From positions 1 to 8,180 of the forward strand of contig JBEVNX010000084.1 of assembly GCA_040507895.1 (NCBI GenBank): a stretch of DNA of 8,180 bases, written 5' to 3'. The translations under genes and the position numbers were made by a program. A model generated the notes under the pieces. It ran no database searches and was not told the DNA's origin. It saw nothing but the letters and a program-made list of their open reading frames with translations. The stretch is from JBEVNX01 sp040507895. Its GTDB lineage: Bacteria; Desulfobacterota; Binatia; JACPRU01. Within the stretch, counting starts at the first letter, position 1. Each line of letters begins with the position of its first letter. Positions 1 to 5,855 of the stretch are shown here, in pieces.

Positions 1-53
1 TGCGAGGCGTGGCGGCGGCGAGCCCGGACCGAGGCGAGCAGCGCCGGCTCCAC
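1..53 (-). CDS. Possible start of an unidentified gene downstream of ispA (partial)
   Basis: A GTG at 53-51 opens a frame that stays open to the window edge (17 full codons, reading VEPALLASVRARRRHAS). It begins 25 bases after the ispA stop, on the same strand. Nearly all its third positions are G or C, as in the neighbouring genes, but other frames are also open over so short a stretch. No good ribosome binding site precedes the GTG. The peptide does not resemble the N-terminus of dxs or tlyA, genes that often follow ispA in related bacteria, so I assign no function. It could equally be non-coding, or the true start could lie outside the window. Confidence 0.2.
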   Translation of the reverse strand, partial: MEPALLASVRARRRHAS

Positions 54-78
54 GGCCGTTTCGTGGTTTGCAGACCAC

Positions 79-966
79 CTACAGTGCGCGCCCGACGATT
101 CGCCGGGCGATCTCGCGTAGCGGGTCGGCTGACGTCCCGAGCCCGCCGACGGCGCCGAGGGCGCGCTCGAGCAGCTCCCCGAGAAGCTCCCGCGCGCGGG
201 AGACACCGAGCACGGCCGGAACCGTCGCCTTGCCGAGCGCGCGGTCGCGCTGGGCCGTCTTGCCGGTCGCTTCGCTGTCGCTGGTCTCGTCGAGGACGTC
301 GTCCGCGACCTGGAACGCGAAGCCGATCGCCTCGCCGTAGCGCGACAGACGATCGAGCGTCGGCGGATCGGCGCCACAGACGAGCGAGCCGATCCGTACC
401 GAGGCACGGAGCAGCGCGCCCGTTTTCCTCCGGTGGATCGACTCGACCCGGGCCAGATCCGCGACAGTCCCTTCGGCGAGGATGTCGGCGGCCTGGCCGC
501 CGACCATTCCCTCCGCGCCGGCGGCGGCCGCCAGCTCCGCGGCGGCGGCGACGCGCCGCTCCGACGGCACCGCGCTCGGACCGGCGCTCATCAGCGCGAA
601 GGCCTCGGTCAGCAAGCCGTCGCCGGCCAGAATGGCCATCGCCTCGCCGAACACCTTGTGGTTGGTCGGCTGGCCGCGCCGCATGTCGTCGTCGTCCATC
701 GCCGGCAGATCGTCGTGAATCAGCGAGTAGGCGTGCACCATCTCGACCGCGCAGGCGAAGGGCAAGACCGGCAGGGGGTCCGCTCCAACGGCCTCGGCGG
801 CGGCAAGCACGAGCACGGGACGAATGCGCTTGCCCGGCGACACCAAGCTGTATTCCATCGCCTCGAGGAGCCTCGGCTCGACGCGGTCCCTTCTGTCGCG
901 CGCCCATCCGGCGAGCGCGGCATCGACCTCCGCGGCGCGTCGGCGAAGATACTCGTCAATCTCCAC
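79..966 (-). CDS. ispA: Polyprenyl (farnesyl) diphosphate synthase, IspA type
   Basis: This is a trans-isoprenyl diphosphate synthase of 295 residues, close to the usual IspA length of about 300. It is cytosolic and condenses isopentenyl diphosphate with dimethylallyl or geranyl diphosphate. Visible motifs are GKRIRP at 45-50 (diphosphate binding), the first aspartate-rich motif DDLPAMD at 85-91 with RR at 96-97, KT at 181-182, FQ at 218-219, and the second aspartate-rich motif DDVLD at 222-226. The two-residue insertion in the first motif, with Tyr80 five residues before it, is the pattern of bacterial type II farnesyl diphosphate synthases. I therefore favour a C15 product; a C20 product cannot be excluded from sequence. 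The start is GTG, fixed by a GGAGGA site eight bases upstream, and it overlaps the end of xseB by 11 bases. It is the last complete gene of the leftward operon. Confidence 0.95.
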   Translation of the reverse strand: MEIDEYLRRRAAEVDAALAGWARDRRDRVEPRLLEAMEYSLVSPGKRIRPVLVLAAAEAVGADPLPVLPFACAVEMVHAYSLIHDDLPAMDDDDMRRGQPTNHKVFGEAMAILAGDGLLTEAFALMSAGPSAVPSERRVAAAAELAAAAGAEGMVGGQAADILAEGTVADLARVESIHRRKTGALLRASVRIGSLVCGADPPTLDRLSRYGEAIGFAFQVADDVLDETSDSEATGKTAQRDRALGKATVPAVLGVSRARELLGELLERALGAVGGLGTSADPLREIARRIVGRAL

Positions 967-1183
967 GCTTCGGCTCCTCCATCGCGCGAAGCTCGGCCTC
1001 GCCCGCGGCGTTGCGAGTCAGCACCTCGAGCTTCTTCTCGACCTCGTCGAGCTGCGCGGCCAGCGCGCGCACCAGCCCGATTCCCCGCTCGAACAGCGCG
1101 AGCGCCTCCTCGAGCGGCAGCTCGGCACCTTCGAGCTTCTCGACGATGCCCTCGAGATCGCTGAGACGATCTTCGAACTTCAT
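956..1183 (-). CDS. xseB: Exodeoxyribonuclease VII small subunit
   Basis: This 75-residue protein is the small, helical subunit of exonuclease VII, a cytosolic nuclease that degrades single-stranded DNA from either end. It starts MKFEDRLSDLEGIVEKLEGA. The pattern of F3, L7, L10, I13, V14, L17 and then ELPLEEAL at 21-28, FERG at 31-34 and the helix ending VEKKLEVL at 48-55 is the standard XseB signature. The length matches the family (about 60 to 85 residues). An AGGAGG site lies six bases before the ATG, inside the upstream M23 peptidase gene. The ATG overlaps that gene's stop codon as ATGA. The partner subunit gene xseA lies upstream in the same operon but is separated from xseB by the peptidase gene. 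Confidence 0.93.
   Translation of the reverse strand: MKFEDRLSDLEGIVEKLEGAELPLEEALALFERGIGLVRALAAQLDEVEKKLEVLTRNAAGEAELRAMEEPKRGD
975..980 (-). promoter_or_regulatory. Ribosome binding site of ispA
   Basis: GGAGGA on the minus strand lies inside the 3' end of xseB, with 8 bases between it and the ispA GTG at 966-964. It is what supports this GTG start, given the 11-base overlap with xseB. Confidence 0.75.
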
Positions 1184-2031
1184 GATTCGCCTCCTGACAC
1201 GGCCCCTGGGTCGCGCGCCAGTAGTGCCGCAGGATCGATGCGAGCATCGCCGAGCCGCACGGCGAAGTGTAGATGCGGCCCGGTCGCGCGCCCCGTCATG
1301 CCGACCTTGCCGATCTCCTGGCCTCGTTCGACCCGCGCGCCGCGCTGGACCCCGAGCTTGGAGAGATGAACGTAGAGAGTAAACAAGCCGCACCCGTGGT
1401 CGATCACCAGGGTGTTGCCGGTGAAGAAGAGATCGCGGGCGAGCAAGACACGGCCGCGGTTGGAGGCCCGCACCGGCGCTCCCTCGGCGGCACGGAAATC
1501 GATGCCTGCATGCGGGCGGCGCGGCTCCCCGTTGAAGAAGCGGCGCAAGCCGAACTCCGATCCGGGGGACCCGTCGGCGGGCGATAGGAACGAGCCGCGC
1601 CAGTAAGGCTGCGCTGCGGTCTCGTCCCACAGCGCGGCCAGCAGCCGCTGCTCACGCTCGATGCGCGCGAGCGTGGCGGGATCCGGCTCGACGTAGGATT
1701 TCGGGACCGTCAGCCGCTCTTCAGCGAACTGTCGCGGCACGACTTCGAGGAAGGCGCGGAGCCGTGAGCCCTCTCGAGTCTCGATCTCGATCGGATATCG
1801 CCCCGGCGAGCGGTCGAGGTCGACGCCGATGAGCGCGAGGGACCTTCCATGGACGGTGAAGAAGCGCAGGCGCGTGCCGTCGAACGTTCCGCTCGACGGG
1901 GATGCGTCGGTCCGCACGACCACGAGGCCGCCGACTGCGACGCTCGGCGGCTCGACGCGGAGGGTGTGCGCCGCTGCCGGAGCAGACCCGAGGACGAGCG
2001 TCAGCCCCGCGGCCGCCAACCATTCACGCAT
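1180..2031 (-). CDS. Secreted M23 family zinc metallopeptidase (peptidoglycan endopeptidase, LytM type)
   Basis: This 283-residue protein is predicted to be exported and to cut peptide bonds in peptidoglycan. Residues 1-21 form a Sec signal peptide (MREWLAAAGLTLVLGSAPAAA) with a likely cleavage after Ala21. Residues 22-100 look beta-rich, like the N-terminal domain of M23 proteins such as Csd3, and a helical linker follows at about 115-137. The M23 domain spans about 155-268. It has HAGID at 174-178 (zinc ligands His174 and Asp178), YVHLS at 220-224 (His222) and HLHF at 253-256 (His253 catalytic, His255 zinc ligand), so all active-site residues are present and it should be an active enzyme. 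The ATG at 2031-2029 is chosen because the signal peptide follows directly and a G-rich site lies just upstream. It overlaps xseA by 8 bases and xseB by 4. Substrate bond and partners cannot be read from the sequence. Confidence 0.92.
   Translation of the reverse strand: MREWLAAAGLTLVLGSAPAAAHTLRVEPPSVAVGGLVVVRTDASPSSGTFDGTRLRFFTVHGRSLALIGVDLDRSPGRYPIEIETREGSRLRAFLEVVPRQFAEERLTVPKSYVEPDPATLARIEREQRLLAALWDETAAQPYWRGSFLSPADGSPGSEFGLRRFFNGEPRRPHAGIDFRAAEGAPVRASNRGRVLLARDLFFTGNTLVIDHGCGLFTLYVHLSKLGVQRGARVERGQEIGKVGMTGRATGPHLHFAVRLGDARIDPAALLARDPGAVSGGES
1190..1195 (-). promoter_or_regulatory. Ribosome binding site of xseB
   Basis: A full AGGAGG lies within the last codons of the M23 peptidase gene, six bases before the xseB ATG (1183-1181). 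It suggests that xseB is translated efficiently in its own right as well as through coupling at the ATGA overlap. Confidence 0.75.
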
Positions 2032-3388
2032 CGCCCCCCTCGCCCGGCTCGACGCGCGCCCGCAAGCGTCCACGGGCGAGCTCGATCCGAAGCCGATCAC
2101 CGACCGCCACCTCCGACGCGGCGCGCAGCGGGCGTTCGGCGCCTTCCTTCCACACGACCGCGTATCCCCGATCGAGCACCGCCAGCGGCGAAAGGCTCGA
2201 GAGCGAGGCCGACAACCGCGCGGTGCGCTCTCGCGCGATCTCGCACCGGTGACGCATCGCCGCCAGCAATCGGGGCATCGCCTCCTCGGCCCGCGCGCGC
2301 TCGGCACCGATGCGCCGCGCCGGAGACGCGAACGACAGGCGCTCCTCGAGCGTGATCAGCGATTCTCGCGCGCCTGCGAACGCCCGGCGCGCCGCGCGGC
2401 GAAGTTGCAGATCGAGGTCGACCGTCCGGACCCGCGCCGAGCGCACCTCGCGGCGCGGGTCACGCAGGCGCGCCCGCAGCGACCGCAGTTGGCGCCGATG
2501 AGCCTCGACTCGGCGGCGCGCAGCGAGATCGAGGGCGCAGCGCTGCTCCTCGATTCTGCGCTCGAGCTCGAACCGGCGTGGCACGACGAGCTCGGCGGCG
2601 GCGGTCGGCGTCGGCGCGCGGGCGTCGGCGACCAGGTCCGCGATCGTCACATCGATCTCGTGGCCGACCGCCGACACGACAGGGACGCTGCAGCCGACGA
2701 TCGCTCGCGCCACTCCCTCGTCGTTGAACGCCCAGAGGTCTTCGCTGGAGCCACCTCCGCGGCCGACGATCAGCACCTCGACTTCGGGCACGGTGCAGAT
2801 GTCGCGGATGCCGTCGGCGATCTCGCGCTCGGCGCCGGCCCCCTGTACGCGCACCGGGCGAACGATCACTCGCAGATTGGGTAGCCGGGCGCGGAGCATC
2901 GTCAAGATGTCGTGGATCGCGGCGCCCCCCAGCGCGGTCACGACCCCCACACAGCGCGGCAGGAAGGGCAGCGGCCGCTTGCGTTCCAGCGCGAGCAGGC
3001 CTTCGGCCTCCAGCTTGTCGCGCAGCTGCTGGAGCTGAAGCCGCAGAGCGCCGAGACCGCGAGGCTCGAGCGAGTCGACGTAGAGCTGGAGGGTGCCGCG
3101 CGCTTCGTAAAGGCGGATTCGCCCCCCGGCAACCACTTGCAACCCGTCCGCCGGACGAAAGCGCACGCGCGCCGCCGCGCTACGGAATAGCACTGCCGCG
3201 AGCTGAGCCTCGTCGTCCTTTAGCGTGAAGTAGAAATGACCCGAAGGTGCCGCGCGGAAATTGGAGATCTCGCCGACCACCCAGACCGCGTCGATTCCTC
3301 CTTCGAGCGCCCCTTGGATGAGCCGCGCCAGCTCACCGACGGTGAGGACGCGTGACTGCGGGGGCACCGAGCGGAGCGAAGCCCTCAC
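2024..3388 (-). CDS. xseA: Exodeoxyribonuclease VII large subunit
   Basis: This 454-residue protein is the catalytic subunit of exonuclease VII and matches the usual length (456 in E. coli). An N-terminal OB-fold for single-stranded DNA spans about 14-110 and includes VWVVGEISNF at 35-44 and GHFYFTLKD at 50-58. The catalytic domain spans about 140-270, with GAAIHDI at 155-161, GRGGGSSEDLWAFNDE at 209-224 and AVGHEIDVTIADLVAD at 240-255. Asp160, Arg210, His243 and Asp246 reproduce the spacing of residues reported as essential in E. coli XseA. A long, Arg-rich, probably coiled-coil region follows at about 270-395, then the C-terminal LSPLAVLDRGYAVV at 399-412. The start is GTG, overlapping the protease stop as GTGA. 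Only a weak GGA precedes it, so translation probably depends on coupling to the upstream gene. Confidence 0.95.
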   Translation of the reverse strand: MRASLRSVPPQSRVLTVGELARLIQGALEGGIDAVWVVGEISNFRAAPSGHFYFTLKDDEAQLAAVLFRSAAARVRFRPADGLQVVAGGRIRLYEARGTLQLYVDSLEPRGLGALRLQLQQLRDKLEAEGLLALERKRPLPFLPRCVGVVTALGGAAIHDILTMLRARLPNLRVIVRPVRVQGAGAEREIADGIRDICTVPEVEVLIVGRGGGSSEDLWAFNDEGVARAIVGCSVPVVSAVGHEIDVTIADLVADARAPTPTAAAELVVPRRFELERRIEEQRCALDLAARRRVEAHRRQLRSLRARLRDPRREVRSARVRTVDLDLQLRRAARRAFAGARESLITLEERLSFASPARRIGAERARAEEAMPRLLAAMRHRCEIARERTARLSASLSSLSPLAVLDRGYAVVWKEGAERPLRAASEVAVGDRLRIELARGRLRARVEPGEGGDA

Positions 3389-4803
3389 CCGGTTTCCGAG
3401 GTCGACTGGTTCGTCAGCGCCTTGAAGACCTTCCAGCTCTTGAGCAGCTCGAGCGCGCGGTCGAGTTGCGGATCGCGTCCGAGCTCGCCCTCTCGCACGT
3501 CGTTTGCGCTCGCAGTGGCAGCAGGCTCCGTGGAAGGTGCCTTGGACTCCGGAGGCGCGAGCGGCATCTGGATCTCACCCGGTTTTTCCGGCTTGCCGGG
3601 TGCGGCCGGCGTTTTGCCGTTGTTGAAGTGTCCACGCAGGTTCTCTTCACGCAGGAAATCACCACCTTCACTCTGTGCGCCGGAAGGCTTCGCCACGAGG
3701 ACGTCGTTCGCCATGATGATATCGGGCGTGATGCCGGTCGCCTGGATGGAGCGCCCCCGCGGCGTGTAGTAGCGCGCGGTCGTCAAGCGCAGCGCCGAGC
3801 TGTCACCGAGCGGGAGGATGGTCTGCACGGAGCCCTTGCCGAAGGTCTGGGTCCCGAGGATCAGCGCCCGTCGGTGATCCTGAAGGGCGCCGGCGACGAT
3901 TTCGGCCGCGCTCGCGCTGCCGCCGTTGACGAGCACCACCATCGGGCAATCGACGTGGCTCTTGCGCTTGTGCGAATAGTAGCGCTGCTTCTGACTCTCG
4001 AGGCGCCCGTCGGTGTAGACGATCATCCCCGAATCGAGGAATAGATCCGACACCCGCACGGCTTGCGTCAGGAGCCCGCCGGGATTGTTGCGCAGGTCGA
4101 GAACCAGACCTTCGAGCTTGCCGTTGTACTGCTTGGTGAGCTTGTCGACCGCCTTCTCCAGGTCCTCGTCGGTGTGCTCCTGGAATTGGGTGACCCGCAC
4201 GTAGCCGTAGCCCTTGTCGAGCCCCCGCGACTTGATGCTCTGGATCTGGATGAGCTCGCGCATGACCGGCACGTCGAAGAGTTCGGGGACGCCCTCGCGG
4301 CGCAGCGTCAGCGTGATCTTGCTGCCTTTCGGGCCGCGCATCTTCTTCACGGCCTCGACGAGGCTCATGTCCTTGGTAAACTCCCCTTCGATCTTGAGGA
4401 TCTGATCACCGGGCTTGATGCCGGCTCGGAACGCTGGCGTGTCCTCGATCGGCGACACCACGGTCAGAATGCCGTTCTTGACCGTGATCTCGATGCCGAG
4501 CCCGCCGAAGCTTCCCTGCGTGTCGACCTGCAGCTCGCGGTACAAATCCGGGGTCAAATAGGCGCTGTGCGGGTCGAGCGAAGTCAGCATGCCGTTGATC
4601 GCGCCCTCGATGAGTTGCTTGGTGGATACGGAATCAACGTAGTTTTTCTGGACGATCGCCAGAATGTTGGTGAAGACTTCGATGTTTTCGTAGCTCTCGC
4701 GGGCGACGGCTTGGACGGTTTCGGCGCCTCCGGCGGCGAGCCAGAGCGCGACGAACAAGGCGACCGGTAGGAACAGGCGTCGCCTTGGCATCAGGAAGGA
4801 CAT
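3385..4803 (-). CDS. ctpA: Carboxyl-terminal processing protease, S41 family with PDZ domain (CtpA type)
   Basis: This 472-residue protein is a periplasmic serine protease that trims or degrades proteins from their C-terminus. Residues 5-30 are a basic then hydrophobic segment, either a signal peptide or a membrane anchor. A helical N-terminal domain with YVDSVS at 55-60 and LDPHSAYLTP at 76-85 comes next. A PDZ domain spans about 99-182, with FGGLGIEI at 99-106 and AGIKPGDQI at 127-135. The S41 core spans about 198-365. The catalytic Ser298 lies in GGSASAAE, with Lys323 in TFGKGSVQ and Gln327; the spacings of 25 and 4 match known S41 proteases. A Pro/Glu/Lys-rich tail (about 370-443) ends in a conserved-looking helix, DPQLDRALELLKSWKVF at 444-460. 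The ATG at 4803-4801 is preceded by GGAGGT at a 9-base spacing. It is the first gene of the leftward operon. Assignment to CtpA rather than Prc rests on its size and architecture. Confidence 0.94.
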   Translation of the reverse strand: MSFLMPRRRLFLPVALFVALWLAAGGAETVQAVARESYENIEVFTNILAIVQKNYVDSVSTKQLIEGAINGMLTSLDPHSAYLTPDLYRELQVDTQGSFGGLGIEITVKNGILTVVSPIEDTPAFRAGIKPGDQILKIEGEFTKDMSLVEAVKKMRGPKGSKITLTLRREGVPELFDVPVMRELIQIQSIKSRGLDKGYGYVRVTQFQEHTDEDLEKAVDKLTKQYNGKLEGLVLDLRNNPGGLLTQAVRVSDLFLDSGMIVYTDGRLESQKQRYYSHKRKSHVDCPMVVLVNGGSASAAEIVAGALQDHRRALILGTQTFGKGSVQTILPLGDSSALRLTTARYYTPRGRSIQATGITPDIIMANDVLVAKPSGAQSEGGDFLREENLRGHFNNGKTPAAPGKPEKPGEIQMPLAPPESKAPSTEPAATASANDVREGELGRDPQLDRALELLKSWKVFKALTNQSTSETG

Positions 4804-4812
4804 CCGATCTCT

Positions 4813-4818
4813 ACCTCC
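4813..4818 (-). promoter_or_regulatory. Ribosome binding site of the S41 protease gene
   Basis: GGAGGT on the minus strand lies 9 bases before the ATG at 4803-4801. It fixes this start over an in-frame upstream ATG at 4923-4921, which would add 40 residues without signal-peptide character, and over a second ATG four codons downstream. Confidence 0.75.
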
Positions 4819-4837
4819 GGGGGGCGACAATTGCGCG

Positions 4838-4866
4838 ATCCTACACCGCGCGCCGTGACCTCGCAA
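4838..4866 (-). promoter_or_regulatory. Candidate sigma70-type promoter for the protease-xseA-M23-xseB-ispA operon
   Basis: Read on the minus strand, TTGCGA (4866-4861, 4 of 6 to the -35 consensus) is followed after exactly 17 bases by TAGGAT (4843-4838, 4 of 6 to the -10 consensus). Transcription would begin near 4831, leaving a leader of about 28 bases that contains the ribosome binding site. The fit and the position are good, but in GC-rich DNA such matches also occur by chance. Confidence 0.4.
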
Positions 4867-4884
4867 TGCGGCCGTCCGCCTCCG

Positions 4885-4915
4885 GCTCGGAGCGTCCGGA
4901 CGCGCACAACCGAGC
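4885..4915. repeat. Nested inverted repeats in the divergent promoter region
   Basis: A perfect 12-base palindrome, GCGTCCGGACGC, occupies 4892-4903. It is framed by a second inverted pair, GCTCGG at 4885-4890 and CCGAGC at 4910-4915. The element lies between the two candidate promoters. By position it could be an operator for a dimeric regulator acting on one or both operons, or simply a cruciform-prone sequence. No known regulator motif is recognised. Confidence 0.45.
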
Positions 4916-4931
4916 GAACCCACGTCACTTT

Positions 4932-4962
4932 GCTTGCAAGCCCGATTAGATTCTTCTATACG
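4932..4962 (+). promoter_or_regulatory. Candidate sigma70-type promoter for gspC-gspD, with a palindrome over the -35
   Basis: TTGCAA (4934-4939, 4 of 6) and TATACG (4957-4962, 4 of 6) are separated by 17 bases, in an AT-richer patch (roughly 4943-4960) that stands out from the GC-rich surroundings. Transcription would begin near 4969, about 47 bases before the chosen gspC start. The -35 hexamer lies inside a perfect 10-base palindrome, GCTTGCAAGC (4932-4941), which could be a protein-binding site. No experimental support is available. Confidence 0.45.
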
Positions 4963-5015
4963 GACAAGACTTCGTCGGGGCCCAAATGGGAGGCGGCGGT
5001 GGCTGCGAAGGTCCT

Positions 5016-5855
5016 ATGATCTCGCTCCGTACCTTGCTCACCACGAGCCAGTTGGGGCTCTTGGCGGTCGCGGCTTTGTTGTCCGCAAGTACCGTCAACG
5101 CCTGGGTCGCCGGCCGGTTTCGGGACCCTCCGCAGCTCATCAGCGCGCCGCCGCCGGACGTCGCACCCACCGCGAGGCGACCGCTGGCGTACTACCAGTC
5201 GATCACCGCCAAGGACTTCTTCAACCCGCCACGCTCCGCGGACCCCGACCCACAGTCGCAGGCTTCCGAGCTGAAGGCCAAGCTCCTCGGTACCGCTCCC
5301 GGCGCGGGGATGAGCTCGTTCGCCATCATCGAAAGCGACACCGACAAGATCCAGCAGCTCTATCGGGTCGGCGACAAACTGGAGAACCGCACGCTGACGA
5401 GCGTCGAGTGGGGTCGGGTGACGCTGAGAAGCGAGCGGGGCGAGGAAGTGCTGCGGATCGTCGAGCCGTCCGGAATGCCGGGCCAAGCACCCGCGCCGTC
5501 CGGTGCGAGCGTCGGTGGCGTTCTGCAGCGCAGCGACACCGATTTCGTCATCGAACGCGGCGAGATCGATAAGGCGATGGAGAACTTGAACCAGCTCTTC
5601 ACGCAGATGAGAGCGGTGCCCCACTTCCAGGACGGCAAAGCCGCCGGCTTCCGACTCTTCGCGATCAAGCAGGATTCCGTCTTCGAGAAGCTCGGCCTCA
5701 AGAACGGCGACGTGATCAGCCGCATCAACGGGAACGATCTCACGGATCCCGCCCGGGCGATGTCCTTGATCCAGGAGCTGCGCGCCGAAGGCCGTATCAC
5801 GGTCGACGTGAACCGCAACCGGCAACCGACCACGCTGACGTACGAGATCCGGTGA
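5016..5855 (+). CDS. gspC: Type II secretion system protein GspC
   Basis: This 279-residue protein is the bitopic inner-membrane component that links the type II secretion inner-membrane platform to the GspD secretin. A short cytoplasmic N-terminus and one membrane helix (about 12-32) come first, then a Pro-rich linker to residue 56. The homology-region (HR) domain spans about 57-150, with YYQSITAKDFF at 59-69, ELKAKLLGT at 85-93 and YRVGDKL at 116-122. This domain binds the secretin N0 domain in known systems. After a linker, a C-terminal PDZ domain spans about 195-279, with GFRLFAI at 211-217 and LGLKNGDVISRING at 226-239. The ATG at 5016 is preferred, with GAAGG four bases upstream. An in-frame ATG at 4986 would add ten mostly Gly residues before the membrane segment. 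Its stop codon overlaps the gspD start as GTGA. Confidence 0.93.
   Translation: MISLRTLLTTSQLGLLAVAALLSASTVNAWVAGRFRDPPQLISAPPPDVAPTARRPLAYYQSITAKDFFNPPRSADPDPQSQASELKAKLLGTAPGAGMSSFAIIESDTDKIQQLYRVGDKLENRTLTSVEWGRVTLRSERGEEVLRIVEPSGMPGQAPAPSGASVGGVLQRSDTDFVIERGEIDKAMENLNQLFTQMRAVPHFQDGKAAGFRLFAIKQDSVFEKLGLKNGDVISRINGNDLTDPARAMSLIQELRAEGRITVDVNRNRQPTTLTYEIR

Noticed and set aside
58..81. Intrinsic terminator after ispA
   Set aside because: The stem is only about 5 base pairs and no T-run follows it on the minus strand, so it does not qualify as a rho-independent terminator.
9..1382. A 457-codon plus-strand open frame antisense to ispA, xseB and the M23 gene
   Set aside because: The translation is an Arg/Pro/Ser-rich run with no domain, typical of an antisense frame in GC-rich DNA. 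The opposite strand carries three clearly recognised proteins.
2032..2307. Longer M23 peptidase starting at 2307, deep inside xseA
   Set aside because: The added residues are a shadow of xseA in another frame. The signal peptide begins at the ATG at 2031-2029.
3352..4770. Two plus-strand open frames (3352-4044 and 4063-4770) antisense to the S41 protease
   Set aside because: The protease frame shows a complete catalytic dyad and PDZ domain. The antisense products resemble nothing and have no credible ribosome binding sites.
4804..4923. Longer S41 protease starting at 4923
   Set aside because: The extra 40 residues are Arg/Gly/Pro-rich, would bury the signal peptide, and would run through the candidate promoter and the GGAGGT site.
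4986..5015. gspC start at the upstream ATG at 4986
   Set aside because: It would add a Gly-rich decapeptide before the membrane helix. It is not fully excluded, but ATG 5016 gives the usual short cytoplasmic N-terminus and has its own GAAGG site.
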